A stretch of 64,000 nucleotides of DNA from Aerobium sp039839275 (GCF_039839275.1 NZ_JBDOQP010000002.1:434001-498000); one strand, 5' to 3'; counted from the first letter of the stretch, positions 36,869 to 47,177 are shown. Translations and numbers: made by a program. Notes: a model not told the origin generated them from the letters alone.

Positions 36869-36894
36869 CGCCCCGGCGGTTTGCCGCCGGGGCG
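36869..36894 (-). terminator. Intercistronic hairpin between potF and potG (attenuator-like)
   Basis: An 11-bp perfect GC stem CGCCCCGGCGG / CCGCCGGGGCG with a 4-base loop, beginning 6 bases after the potF stop. The following minus-strand bases TCTTTCC form only a poor T-tract. Such hairpins after binding-protein genes usually stabilise the upstream message and reduce read-through. Confidence 0.7.
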
Positions 36895-36900
36895 TTCGGA

Positions 36901-37998
36901 TCATTGACCCGTGACGATTCGGGTCCAGCTGCGCGTCACCAGACGCTGAGTACGGGAATCGTAGGGGAGATGGGTGAACAGCGTCGCGAGTGCCGCCTTG
37001 TCGGGATAGATCGCCGGATCCTCGATCACTTCGGGATCGATGAATTCCTGCGATGCGAGGTTGCCGTTGGCGAAGTAGACGTAGTTGGTCGCCTTCGCCA
37101 TCACCTCCGGCTCCATGATGAAGTTCAGGAACTCGTGCGCTTCGTCGACATTGGTGGCGTCGCTGGGGATCGCCATCTGGTCGAACCACATCTGCGTGCC
37201 TTCCTTCGGCGCCACATAGGCAACGCCGACGCCCTGGTCTGCCTCGGCGGCACGGTCGCGCGCCTGGAGCACGTCGCCGGACCAGCCGACCGCCATGCAG
37301 ATGTCGCCATTGGCGAGCGCGTTGATATATTCGGACGAGTGGAACTTGCGGATAGACGGGCGGATCGACAGCAGCACTTCTTCGGCCTTCTCGAAATCCT
37401 CCGCCTCGTGGCTGTTCGGATCGAGGCCGAGATAATTCAGGACGATCGGGATCATGTCCGTTGGGGAATCCAGCATGTAGATCCCGCAATCGGCAAACTT
37501 TTCGGCGTTCTCCGGCTTGAACAGCACGTCCCAGCTATCGATGGTCTCCGTCCCGAGGATTTCGGACACCTTTTGGATGTTGTAGCCGATGCCGACGGTG
37601 CCCCACATGTAGTTGATCGAGTATTCGCCGCCCGGATCGTACTTGTCGGTGCGCTCCGTCACCACGTCCCACATATTGGCGAGGTTGGGCAGCTTCTCCT
37701 TGTCCAGCTTCTGGAAGACGCCGGCCTGGATCTGGCGCGCCAGGAACGAACCCGTCGGCACGACGATGTCGTAGCCGGATCCACCCGCCAGCAGCTTCGT
37801 TTCAAGAAGTTCGTTGGAGTCGAACACATCGTAGACGACGCGGATGCCGGTCTTGTCGGTGAACTCCTGGATCAGCGAATCGTCGATGTAATCCGACCAG
37901 TTGTAGACGTTGACCACGCGTTCCTGGGCCATCGCCGGCACGGCCAGTGTGGCGGCGACGAGCGACGCCGTTGAAAGAAGTAGTGCCCTGCGGATCAT
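36901..37998 (-). CDS. potF: Periplasmic putrescine-binding protein
   Basis: A 365-residue binding protein with a signal peptide ending at AVPAMA-Q (about residue 24). The mature start RVVNVYNWSDYIDDSLIQEF is characteristic of PotF/PotD; the tryptophan and aspartate of this WSDY segment bind the polyamine amine groups. AGGAGAA lies about 6 bases before the ATG. It follows puuA with a 116-base gap that may hold a promoter (CTTGTC with a weak -10). Spermidine is an alternative ligand, but neighbouring puuA argues for putrescine. Confidence 0.94.
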   Translation of the reverse strand: MIRRALLLSTASLVAATLAVPAMAQERVVNVYNWSDYIDDSLIQEFTDKTGIRVVYDVFDSNELLETKLLAGGSGYDIVVPTGSFLARQIQAGVFQKLDKEKLPNLANMWDVVTERTDKYDPGGEYSINYMWGTVGIGYNIQKVSEILGTETIDSWDVLFKPENAEKFADCGIYMLDSPTDMIPIVLNYLGLDPNSHEAEDFEKAEEVLLSIRPSIRKFHSSEYINALANGDICMAVGWSGDVLQARDRAAEADQGVGVAYVAPKEGTQMWFDQMAIPSDATNVDEAHEFLNFIMEPEVMAKATNYVYFANGNLASQEFIDPEVIEDPAIYPDKAALATLFTHLPYDSRTQRLVTRSWTRIVTGQ

Positions 37999-38114
37999 GT
38001 TGTTCTCCTCTGTCTCGGTCTGGTTCCGCCTGCTTCGGTTCCCGTCTCGGCAGGCTCTTTGCTTGAAGCCTATTGGCGTTTTTGCGGTGCGACAAGCGTG
38101 AAAACACCGTGCGT

Positions 38115-39581
38115 TCAAAGATATGTCGTGCGCTCCAGCGGCGTGATCTCGCTCCAGAATGCCATGATCTCGGCGCGCTTGAGGTCCTTGTAGACTTTCG
38201 ACAGCAGCGGCCCGAGCGCGCGGTCGATGAACCTGCTCTTCTCCATGAGCTGCAGCGCGTCGTCCATGTCGTCGGGCAGGAATAGCCCTTCCTCGTCGTA
38301 GGCGTTGCCTTCCACCGGAGGCGGCGGCACGGCGTTGGTCTCGATGCCCTCGACCATGCCCTGCACGATCGCGGCCATGACCAGATAGGGGTTGGCGTCG
38401 GCCCCGGCGATGCGGTGCTCGACGCGGCGGTTCTCGTCGTTGGACATCGGAATGCGCAGCGCCACCGACCTGTTGTTCTCCGCCCAGACCGCACGCGTTG
38501 GCGCATAGGAACCCGGCGTGATGCGCCGGAAACCGTTCCAGGTATTGATGAACAGGAGCAGCGATTCCGGCATCGTCTTGAGCAGGCCGGCCACTGCCGA
38601 TTCAAGCGTCCTGCGTCCGTCCGGGCCTGCGAATATATTGCCGCCGTCACCGTCCAGCATCGAGGCGTGCACGTGCATGCCGTTGCCGGCATATTCCAGG
38701 AACGGCTTGGCCATGAAGGTCGCCGTCAGCCCGTGGGCGCGGGCACAGCCCATGACGATGCGGCGCAGCAGGATGACGTCGTCCGCCGCTCTCAGCGGGT
38801 CGGCGCGGTGCTTGAGATTGACCTCGAACTGGCCCGGCGCGGCCTCCTTGATGATCGTGTCGATCGGCAGGCTCTGGGCGTCGGCCGCATCGCGGATCAT
38901 GTCGAAGAGTTCGGCGTGCTCGGCTAGGTCGTCGAGACCGTACATGCGCAACCGGTCCGGTCCAGCCGTGGCACCCACCGGGGCGGGCATGCCGTCGTCC
39001 CAGTCGGTAGAGGGGTCGAGCAGGTAGAATTCGAGCTCGAAGGCGACGGTAGGAAAGTAGCCCTTGGCGTTTGCCTCGGCGACCTTCTTCTTCAGCACCT
39101 GGCGCGGATCGGCCATGAACGGCTCGCCTTCCGGCGTGAATGTCTGCAGCAGCACCTGCGCGGTCTTGCGCTTGGCCCACGGCACGATCGCCAGCGACCC
39201 GCGCGTGGCCCTGCAATAGCCGTCCTTGTCTCCGGTTTCGATGTGAAGCCCGGTCGCGGCGACCTCGCGGCCCCACACATCCAGTCCATGCAACGACATG
39301 GGAAAATTGACGCCTTCCTGGAAGGCCTTCTTCAGCGCGTCGCCGGGCGCCCATTTCCCGCGCATCACCCCGTTGGGATCGACCATCAGGAATTCGACCG
39401 CCTCGATGTCGGGATGCTCTCGGACGAACTCCAGATATTCGCGTTCGTGATCCGGTGACGTGAAGCCGCTCGCTTCGCCGTCCTTGCTGGCCGTGACGAC
39501 GGTGTTGCCCGTCTTCTCGTTTATTGCAGTTGTTCGTCGCTTGCTTCCGGGTTCCAGAACCCCCGTCGGAGTGGATCGCAA
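38115..39581 (-). CDS. puuA: Gamma-glutamylputrescine synthetase (glutamine synthetase family)
   Basis: A 488-residue glutamine synthetase-fold enzyme that would ligate glutamate to putrescine with ATP, the first Puu-pathway step. It has VEFLMVDPNGVMRGKW in the beta-grasp domain and catalytic motifs AFELEFYLLDPS, NGMHVHASM and NRRVEHRIAGADANPYL. No ATG precedes the conserved region: the in-frame initiators are TTG 39581 and a few rarer codons, so the N-terminus is uncertain. It is upstream of potFGHI on the same strand, tying uptake to catabolism. A second homologue lies at 45744. Confidence 0.88.
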   Translation of the reverse strand: MRSTPTGVLEPGSKRRTTAINEKTGNTVVTASKDGEASGFTSPDHEREYLEFVREHPDIEAVEFLMVDPNGVMRGKWAPGDALKKAFQEGVNFPMSLHGLDVWGREVAATGLHIETGDKDGYCRATRGSLAIVPWAKRKTAQVLLQTFTPEGEPFMADPRQVLKKKVAEANAKGYFPTVAFELEFYLLDPSTDWDDGMPAPVGATAGPDRLRMYGLDDLAEHAELFDMIRDAADAQSLPIDTIIKEAAPGQFEVNLKHRADPLRAADDVILLRRIVMGCARAHGLTATFMAKPFLEYAGNGMHVHASMLDGDGGNIFAGPDGRRTLESAVAGLLKTMPESLLLFINTWNGFRRITPGSYAPTRAVWAENNRSVALRIPMSNDENRRVEHRIAGADANPYLVMAAIVQGMVEGIETNAVPPPPVEGNAYDEEGLFLPDDMDDALQLMEKSRFIDRALGPLLSKVYKDLKRAEIMAFWSEITPLERTTYL

Positions 39582-39659
39582 GATAAACCTGTATCGTTGT
39601 TGCGGATGGTCGCAGCCTGCCCTTGCGATCGGAAGCTTGTCAATGGGCAGGCGCCAGCC

Positions 39660-40601
39660 TCAGCGCGGCGCGGAGATGCCGCTGACGCCTGGACGTGCCG
39701 GTCGCGACAGCCGTCGGAATTGCAGCGCGATGTGAACCAGCAGCGTTGCAAACACGATCGCGCCACCGAGAAGCGTGCGTGTCGACGGCACTTCGGCGTG
39801 AACCAGCCATACCCAGACGGGTCCGAACAGGGTTTCGAAGGTCGCCAGCAGGGCCGCGTAGGCCGCCGGTATCATGCGCGCACCGGTGGCGAAGAACGCA
39901 AGACCGAGGCCGAGATTGATCGCGCCGAAGGCGAAGAGAAAGCCCATGTCGGTGCCGCTCACCATCAGCGTCGATGCCTGCGTGGCGGCAAAGGCGCCGG
40001 CGATCATCGTGCCGAGGCACATGGCCGGTGTCATGCGCACATGCGCGTATCGGCGCGTTAGCACCGTGGCGATGGAGAACACAAGCACGATGACGAGCGC
40101 CAGCCCGTCACCCATGGCCGAGACGTTTCCGGTCACCGAATCCGAGACCATGACGCCGACGCCGACGAGCACTGCGGCGATCGCCGCCCATGTCGGGCCG
40201 GAGACACGCTCGCGCAGCATCAGGAACGCGATAAGCGCCGCGAAGAGCGGCGCGCCGGCCTGGATCAGCAGAATGTTCGCCACGGTCGTGTAGGACAGCG
40301 CGATGACGAACGAGGACGTTGCGATGGCGAAGCAGCACGCAACGATCAGCCCCGGCAGTCCCATGTTGGCGAACAGGCGCATGGTGCCGGCAACCCCGTC
40401 TCGCCATGCCATGTAGCCAAGCATGAACGACGCCGCCCAGATCGAGCGCCAGAAGACCACCGTCCAGGAATCGTCGGCGTCGATGAAGCGCGCGATGACG
40501 CCGCCGAGGCTCCAGCAAAGTGCCGCAAGGAAGACGAGGACGAAACCGACGCGTTCTTCGCCAGCGGACGATGTCGCCGGAATTGGGGTGGCAGCGCTCA
40601 T
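39660..40601 (-). CDS. EamA/DMT family transporter
   Basis: A 313-residue inner-membrane protein with about ten helices in two EamA repeats (GFVLVFLAALCWSLGGVIAR; LALVIVLVFSIATVLTRRYA). DMT proteins export or import amino acids, amines and other metabolites; the substrate here is unknown. GGAGGAA lies 8 bases before the ATG at 40601. It is 78 bases upstream of puuA on the same strand, so a role with polyamines or their amino-acid products is possible. Confidence 0.88.
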   Translation of the reverse strand: MSAATPIPATSSAGEERVGFVLVFLAALCWSLGGVIARFIDADDSWTVVFWRSIWAASFMLGYMAWRDGVAGTMRLFANMGLPGLIVACCFAIATSSFVIALSYTTVANILLIQAGAPLFAALIAFLMLRERVSGPTWAAIAAVLVGVGVMVSDSVTGNVSAMGDGLALVIVLVFSIATVLTRRYAHVRMTPAMCLGTMIAGAFAATQASTLMVSGTDMGFLFAFGAINLGLGLAFFATGARMIPAAYAALLATFETLFGPVWVWLVHAEVPSTRTLLGGAIVFATLLVHIALQFRRLSRPARPGVSGISAPR

Positions 40602-40761
40602 GACGGTTCCTCCGCGGGGCGACGCCCGCCCGATGGAATCTCCGCTAGACCCAAATTTCGGGCCGCGCGTGATCCAGCGCGGCGCAGCCATTGTGGCACC
40701 CGCGTCTGGGCATCGCCGCCGGGGTTTGATAGACGCGATGGAGCGGAAGAGGAGAGCGTTG

Positions 40762-41739
40762 ATGAAGGCTGCCTGGTACGAAGAAAACGGCGAGGCGCGC
40801 GACGTCCTTGCAGTCGGCGAGATGGACAGGCCGGAACCGGGCGCCGGCGAGGTGCTGGTGCGCCTGCACAGCTCGGGCGTGAACCCGTCCGACGTCAAGA
40901 GCCGCATGGGCCGGCCGCTGATCGCGCCGCGCATCGTTCCCCACTCGGACGGGGCGGGCGTGATCGAGGCGGTGGGAGATGGCGTCGACGAAACGCGCAT
41001 CGGGCAACGCGTGTGGACGTGGAACGGCCAGTGGAAACGCGCCTTCGGCACGGCCGCGCAATATATCGCGCTGCCGGAGCAGCAAGCCGTCCGGTTGCCC
41101 AACAGCGTCGAATTCGCCGAGGGCGCATGCCTCGGCATCCCCGCGCTGACGGCGCTGCATGCAGTCGCGCTGCACGGCGACGTAAAGGGCAAAACGTTGC
41201 TCGTCACAGGCGCGGCCGCAGCAGTCGGCCACTACGCGGTGCAGATCGCAAAGCTGCGCGGTGCGCGCGTGATCGGCACCACCTCGCCCGAGCGGCAGAC
41301 GCATGCGCGCGCCGCAGGCGTCGACGAACTGATCGACTATCGCCACGAGGACGTTGCCGAGCGGGTCAAGGCGCTGACGGGTGGACGCGGTGCCGATGGC
41401 ATCATCGACATGGACATGTCGTCCACCGCCGCACTGCTGCCGAAAGGCGTGCTGGCTGCCCATGGCAAGATGGTTTGCTATGGCTCGAATGTCCCCGGCG
41501 AGATCCCGCTGTCCTTCCCGGCCATGCTCTGGGGTAGCCTGACGCTGCAGGTTTTCGTTGTCTACGAACTCACGGCCGATGAGAGACGCGCGAGGATCGC
41601 CGAGCTCAACCGCCTGCTCGAAGACGGCGTCCTGAAACATTCGGTCGGCGCGCGCTTCGGGCTCGACCAGATTGCAGACGCACACGAGACGGTCGAGCGC
41701 GGCCGCCTCAGCGGCAACGTCGTGCTGGAGATCGACTGA
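40762..41739 (+). CDS. NADPH:quinone oxidoreductase-like zinc-free MDR protein
   Basis: A 325-residue medium-chain dehydrogenase/reductase. The GroES-like N-terminal domain (MKAAWYEENGEARDVLAVGE; VNPSDVKSRMG) is followed by a Rossmann domain with VTGAAAAVGHYAVQIAKLRGA. The zinc-binding cysteines of alcohol dehydrogenases are absent, as in QOR/crotonase-like quinone reductases that reduce quinones with NADPH. GGAGAG lies about 6 bases upstream of the ATG. It is divergent from the DMT transporter and convergent with scfR, whose stop is 4 bases away. Confidence 0.9.
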   Translation: MKAAWYEENGEARDVLAVGEMDRPEPGAGEVLVRLHSSGVNPSDVKSRMGRPLIAPRIVPHSDGAGVIEAVGDGVDETRIGQRVWTWNGQWKRAFGTAAQYIALPEQQAVRLPNSVEFAEGACLGIPALTALHAVALHGDVKGKTLLVTGAAAAVGHYAVQIAKLRGARVIGTTSPERQTHARAAGVDELIDYRHEDVAERVKALTGGRGADGIIDMDMSSTAALLPKGVLAAHGKMVCYGSNVPGEIPLSFPAMLWGSLTLQVFVVYELTADERRARIAELNRLLEDGVLKHSVGARFGLDQIADAHETVERGRLSGNVVLEID

Positions 41740-41743
41740 TCCC

Positions 41744-43162
41744 TCACTGGAAGTCGAACGCGCTTAATCCCGTCACCATCTCGTCCAGCCCGAGCGGACG
41801 CGTGACCGGCGGCTCGGCGCGGGAGAGGCAGCCCACGCGCTCGCACAGGCGGCACACCGGACCGACAGGGGTCAATCCGACCGCTCCGGCGAGTGCTGCG
41901 GCATAAACGATCTCGTCCTTGAAGCCGATGTCGCAGCCGAGCAGGATCGCAGTGCGGCGAGGGCGTTCGTTGAAGGCGCCCTGGGGGCCTTCGAGGGTGC
42001 GGGCGATGGTCAGGAATTCCGCACCGTCAGGCATCTGCACCGCCTCGACGAGGATCTGGCCGGGCTGCGTAAAGGCGGCATGCACGGGCAGTTTCGGACA
42101 ACCGCCACCGAAGCGGCTTTGCGGAAATCCCTGCGCGCCGGCCCGACGGAACCGGTTGCCGGCATTGTCCAGTTCCAGCATGAAGAACGGGATGCCCGCC
42201 GCTCCCTGTCTTTGCAATGTCGTCAGGCGATTGGCCGCCTGCTCGAACGATACCCCGAACCGGGAGCGCAGCACGTCGAGATCGTATCGCGCGCGTTGCG
42301 CGGCCGACAGGAACGCCTGGTAGGGCATCATCAGCGCGTGCGCGGCGTAGCGGGCCAGCTCGAAGCGGGCGAGGCGGCGCGCCTCGTCGCTGCCCAGTTT
42401 CAGCGCCTTGAGTTCAGCCGCGATCGCCACCTGCATGCGCATCAGGCAGGCTTCCATCGCGACTTCGCGCAACTGGTCGAAAGGCGACAGGCGTTCTGAA
42501 ATGAACAGGCGCTGCGAGTGCCTGTCGTAGCGCCGTCGCCAGTTGGGCATGGTGGCCACGGGCAGCACCTTTACGACGATTCCATGCTCGCGTCGCAGCC
42601 AGTCCTTGAGCGCGGCGAAGAGATCGTCACCGGCCTTGAGCACCTGAACGAAGGCCTCGGCTTCTTCCTCGATGGCTGCGAAATGATTGGCCCGGCGCTC
42701 GAACACCTCGCGCACCTCGTCCATCGGCAGACGCGCCGATGAAAGTGTTGTCGCGTGCCCCTCCCGCGCCAGAAGCTCCGACAGGTCGGACAGGCGCTCT
42801 GCCTGCTCGCGATAGGCACGGAAGAGCTTGATGATCGCCGCGGCAGCGTTGGGCGCGCCTTCGGCGATCTCGATCAGTTCCTGGTCGCCCGGCAACTCTC
42901 CCGCCAGAAGCGGGTCGGCGAAAACCTCCCGCAAGGCCGCGATCGAGCCGCCAGCCTCGCCCTGCAGGTCCTCCGGATCGACCTGATAGGCCGATGCCAG
43001 CTTGAGGATGAGCTGGACGGTAAGGGGGCGCTGGTTGCGCTCGATGAGATTCAGATAGGAGGGCGAGATACCAAGCCCTTCGGCCATCGCGGTCTGCGTC
43101 AGCCCCCTGGCGTTGCGGATGCGCCGGATGCGCGGCCCGGCAAAAATCTTCTGCTCAGCCAT
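41744..43162 (-). CDS. XRE-family regulator of short-chain fatty acid metabolism (ScfR/RamB type)
   Basis: A 472-residue regulator. An N-terminal helix-turn-helix (residues 8-62, ARGLTQTAMAEGLGISPSYL) is followed by a long IrrE/ImmA-like middle region (RLFISERLSPFDQLREVAME) and a C-terminal domain with three close cysteines, CRLCERVGC (437, 440, 445). This is the ScfR/RamB/PrpC-regulator architecture. RamB of actinobacteria controls isocitrate lyase, and here the gene is divergent from aceA across a 311-base region full of AT-rich repeats, which strongly supports glyoxylate-cycle control. The cysteines may bind a cofactor or metal. Confidence 0.88.
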   Translation of the reverse strand: MAEQKIFAGPRIRRIRNARGLTQTAMAEGLGISPSYLNLIERNQRPLTVQLILKLASAYQVDPEDLQGEAGGSIAALREVFADPLLAGELPGDQELIEIAEGAPNAAAAIIKLFRAYREQAERLSDLSELLAREGHATTLSSARLPMDEVREVFERRANHFAAIEEEAEAFVQVLKAGDDLFAALKDWLRREHGIVVKVLPVATMPNWRRRYDRHSQRLFISERLSPFDQLREVAMEACLMRMQVAIAAELKALKLGSDEARRLARFELARYAAHALMMPYQAFLSAAQRARYDLDVLRSRFGVSFEQAANRLTTLQRQGAAGIPFFMLELDNAGNRFRRAGAQGFPQSRFGGGCPKLPVHAAFTQPGQILVEAVQMPDGAEFLTIARTLEGPQGAFNERPRRTAILLGCDIGFKDEIVYAAALAGAVGLTPVGPVCRLCERVGCLSRAEPPVTRPLGLDEMVTGLSAFDFQ

Positions 43163-43199
43163 GGCGATAGACCCGCAAACGCGATGTAGGCGGGACAGC

Positions 43200-43241
43200 G
43201 CCCCCCTCTGTCCTGCCGGACATATCCCGCACGAGGGGGGC
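43200..43241 (+). repeat. Dispersed palindromic repeat, copy D
   Basis: Fourth copy of the repeat seen between hisS and hisZ: CCCCCCTCTGTCCTGCCGGA then CATATCCCGC and a short GAGGGGGG arm. It lies 38 bases upstream of the scfR start, inside the scfR leader, and has diverged in its second half. Confidence 0.82.
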
Positions 43242-43266
43242 AACGTAGAGTGCCATCATGACAACC

Positions 43267-43318
43267 CTTTTACAAATCGAACGCGATCGCGCTTTTACAG
43301 CTTTGACAAATTTACAAG
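43267..43318. promoter_or_regulatory. AT-rich operator array between scfR and aceA
   Basis: Within a 311-base divergent region, four related motifs cluster: CTTTTACAAA (43267-43276), CTTTTACAGC (43292-43301), TTTGACAAA (43302-43310) and ATTTACAAG (43310-43318), with a further TGTAAAT at 43401. The shared TTTNACAAA-type core recalls the AAACTTTGCAAA boxes of RamB. Outside this array and the palindromic repeat, the rest of the gap shows a second CGAACGCRAT pair (43278, 43392) but no clear -35/-10. Confidence 0.5.
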
Positions 43319-43473
43319 TTCAGCCTGTCAAACACAATACAGCTTCACCCCAATTATCCGAACCTTTTCCGCATTTCCCTCGTTCTTTTCGCGAACGCAA
43401 TGTAAATCTGGTCATAGCGGATAGCGTCGTATCGCTGCCGATCAGACAATCGAGAATTCGACGGAGCCACATC

Positions 43474-44763
<1,290 letters not shown>

Positions 44764-44800
44764 CCACGCACCCCCAGGGCACCAGCCAAGGAGACGACCC

Positions 44801-45046
44801 ATGACGCCCAAGACCCGTGTGAAGGAAAGGGCCGAGGAACAGGCCTCGACCATGAACGACGACCAGCAGGCGGTGATCCGCATGGTGGCCAACGACCTGC
44901 ACCGGCTGAACCAGTCGGTCATGAAGGCGGTGGAGGCGGGCGTATCCGTGGAACTGGTCCGCTCCGCCCGTCATCACGGCGGCGACGGGAACTGGGGCGA
45001 CCTGTTGATCCCCGTGATCGTGACGCAGGCGCGCGACGCCGCCTGA
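44801..45046 (+). CDS. Small conserved protein downstream of aceA, unknown function
   Basis: An 81-residue soluble, helical protein (MNDDQQAVIRMVANDLHRLN; AVEAGVSVELVRSARHHGGD) beginning 37 bases after aceA with GGAGAC 8 bases upstream. I know of no named domain. It ends before a strong terminator, so aceA and this gene probably form a two-gene operon and it may modulate isocitrate lyase or simply ride with it. Confidence 0.75.
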   Translation: MTPKTRVKERAEEQASTMNDDQQAVIRMVANDLHRLNQSVMKAVEAGVSVELVRSARHHGGDGNWGDLLIPVIVTQARDAA

Positions 45047-45075
45047 CAGGCCGTTACCCGCAGTTTTTCCACGAG

Positions 45076-45103
45076 GGCGGCGCAGAGATGCGCCGCCTTT
45101 CTG
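45076..45103 (+). terminator. Intrinsic terminator of the aceA operon
   Basis: A 9-bp stem GGCGGCGCA / TGCGCCGCC with GAGA tetraloop, followed by TTTCTGCTTT, beginning 30 bases after the small gene's stop. Confidence 0.85.
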
Positions 45104-45232
45104 CTTTCGTTTCAAGAAAATCCTCCCTCCTATACATGCTGGCGCGCTTGACATGCTTGCGTGAATCGAGAAGAAAATGCGTATCGCACGTGATTTCCTT
45201 CCGAGTCCCCCGCATCCGATCGGTACGCCCCC

Positions 45233-45667
45233 ATGCCGCATCCAAGTTTCGAGGCCGAAGCGTCCGCGCGCGAGCCGCTGCCGGAAGCGAACGGCGATCT
45301 GGCGCTAGTCGTCAGCACGTCTCCCATCAATCGCATCGTCATGGGGCGCATTGCCGAACGAGCCGGCCTCAAGGTGGTCGCCGAGACGCCGGAATCTGCT
45401 GCTTCCGTCTTTCTGTCCCGATCCCCGGGTCTGGTGATCCTCGACGGTGGACATGACGATCGCGAATGCGAGTGCATGATGGAGAGCCTCTCAGCCCGCA
45501 GACAGGCCTCGATCGGCAAACGGCCTGTCGTCATCCTGCTTTCGAACCGCAATCCACTACCCGATCCTTTGCCCGGGCAGTACATAGACGCGGTCGTCGC
45601 AAAGCCCATCACGCCGGACCGCTTGCAGCCATTGTTGCAAAGCATGATGGACCGCCTGCAGGACTGA
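45233..45667 (+). CDS. Receiver-like protein lacking the acidic pair
   Basis: A 144-residue protein whose outline matches a CheY-like receiver. It has a first strand DLALVVSTSPINRIVM, the phospho-site strand PGLVILDGG (Asp in LVILD), a Ser/Thr strand VVILLSN, and the conserved lysine in DAVVAKPITPDRLQPLL. The acidic pair expected after the first strand is replaced by Ser-Thr-Ser. That would remove the magnesium site, so phosphorylation in the usual way is doubtful. The start is taken at ATG 45233. It has no adjacent kinase or DNA-binding domain and stands alone between aceA and puuA2. Confidence 0.7.
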   Translation: MPHPSFEAEASAREPLPEANGDLALVVSTSPINRIVMGRIAERAGLKVVAETPESAASVFLSRSPGLVILDGGHDDRECECMMESLSARRQASIGKRPVVILLSNRNPLPDPLPGQYIDAVVAKPITPDRLQPLLQSMMDRLQD

Positions 45668-45743
45668 CTTCCCTCCCCCGCCCTTTGCTTCGTGCAGGGC
45701 CCGCGTCTATAGTGCCGGCATCTCAACGAAACATTGGTGATTG

Positions 45744-47177
45744 ATGCCTGTCCAGAAGAAGGATGCCCGCTCCGCAGGCCGGGGGACCAGCATGCGCGTA
45801 CCGACCTTCGTGAAAAGCCTCCGGGGGGTAAAGACCTGGAAGGAAGCCGCTGGCTGGCTGGATTGGCGCGGCATCGAGGACATCGAGTGCATCACCCCTG
45901 ACCAGGCCGGGGTCGCGCGCGGCAAGATGATGCCGTCTAAGAAGTTCACATCCAACACCTCGCTGGCGCTGCCCTCGGCGGTGTTCATGACGACGATTTC
46001 CGGCGGCTATCCCGAAGACGGAAACGGTTTCACCTATCCCGAAGACGACGGTGACCTGAAACTGGTGCCGGACCTGTCGACGCTGTCCGTCGTGCCGTGG
46101 GAAAGCGACCCGACGGCGCAGGTGATCTGCGATCTGGTGCATCAGGACGGCCGCTCGATCGAGTTTACGCCGCGAAACGTGTTGCGCCGTGTGGTGGCAG
46201 CATACGCAGAGCGCGGGCTGCAGCCGGTCGTGGCGCCGGAAATCGAGTTCTATCTCGTGCGCAAGAACCCGGATCCGGACTATCCGCTCGAACCGCCCGT
46301 GGGACGCTCCGGCCGCGCCATCGGTGGTGGCCAGGGCTATTCGATCGCGGGCGTCAACGAATTCGACGAATTGATCGACGACATCTACCACTTCTCCGAG
46401 GGCCAGGGTCTCGAGATCGACACGCTGATCCATGAGGTCGGCGCCGGGCAGCTCGAGATCAACCTGCGCCACGGCGACCCGGTCGAACTTGCCGATCAGG
46501 TGTTCATGTTCAAGCGCACGATCCGCGAAGCCGCGCTCAAGCACGAGACCTATGCCACGTTCATGGCCAAGCCGATCCAGGGCCAGCCGGGTTCGGCGAT
46601 GCACATCCACCAGTCGATCCTGCAAAAGAAGTCCGGCAACAACATCTTCACCAACGAGAACGGCTCGGAGACGGAGGCTTTCCGCCACTTCATCGGAGGC
46701 ATGCAGCGCCACATTCCCAGCGCGCTGGTCATGCTGGCGCCCTACGTCAATTCCTATCGCAGGCTGACCCAGGCGGCATCCGCTCCCGTGAACACGAAAT
46801 GGGGCTACGACAACCGGACCACCGCATTCCGCGTCCCGCGCTCCGACCCGGCCGGGCGGCGCGTGGAGAATCGCATCCCTTCCTCCGACGCCAACCCCTA
46901 CCTGGCGCTCGCAGCGTCGCTCGCCTGCGGATTGATCGGCATGATCAACAAGGAAATGTGCGACGCACCGGCGGGCACCACCGTCAACGAAGACGAGATC
47001 GACCTGCCCCGCGGCCTGCTCGAAGCGGTCGAACTTTTCGAAAGCGACGATGCCCTGCGCGAGGTCCTCGGCTCCGATTTCGTCTCCACCTACGCCGCGA
47101 TCAAGAAGGCGGAGTTCGAGACCTTCATGGAAGTCATCAGCCCGTGGGAGCGGGAGTATCTGTTGTTGAATGTGTGA
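45744..47177 (+). CDS. Glutamine synthetase family protein, second PuuA-like
   Basis: A 477-residue glutamine synthetase-fold ligase distinct from the 38115 copy. It has IECITPDQAGVARGKMMPSK in the beta-grasp, PEIEFYLVRKNPDPDYPLEP, GSAMHIHQSIL and RRVENRIPSSDANPYLALAA. Family members glutamylate putrescine or other mono- and polyamines. Its puuB neighbour (47664, with one small gene between) argues for gamma-glutamylputrescine synthesis here too. Having two paralogues suggests different amines or different regulation. The ATG at 45744 follows a TTG by one codon. Confidence 0.9.
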   Translation: MPVQKKDARSAGRGTSMRVPTFVKSLRGVKTWKEAAGWLDWRGIEDIECITPDQAGVARGKMMPSKKFTSNTSLALPSAVFMTTISGGYPEDGNGFTYPEDDGDLKLVPDLSTLSVVPWESDPTAQVICDLVHQDGRSIEFTPRNVLRRVVAAYAERGLQPVVAPEIEFYLVRKNPDPDYPLEPPVGRSGRAIGGGQGYSIAGVNEFDELIDDIYHFSEGQGLEIDTLIHEVGAGQLEINLRHGDPVELADQVFMFKRTIREAALKHETYATFMAKPIQGQPGSAMHIHQSILQKKSGNNIFTNENGSETEAFRHFIGGMQRHIPSALVMLAPYVNSYRRLTQAASAPVNTKWGYDNRTTAFRVPRSDPAGRRVENRIPSSDANPYLALAASLACGLIGMINKEMCDAPAGTTVNEDEIDLPRGLLEAVELFESDDALREVLGSDFVSTYAAIKKAEFETFMEVISPWEREYLLLNV

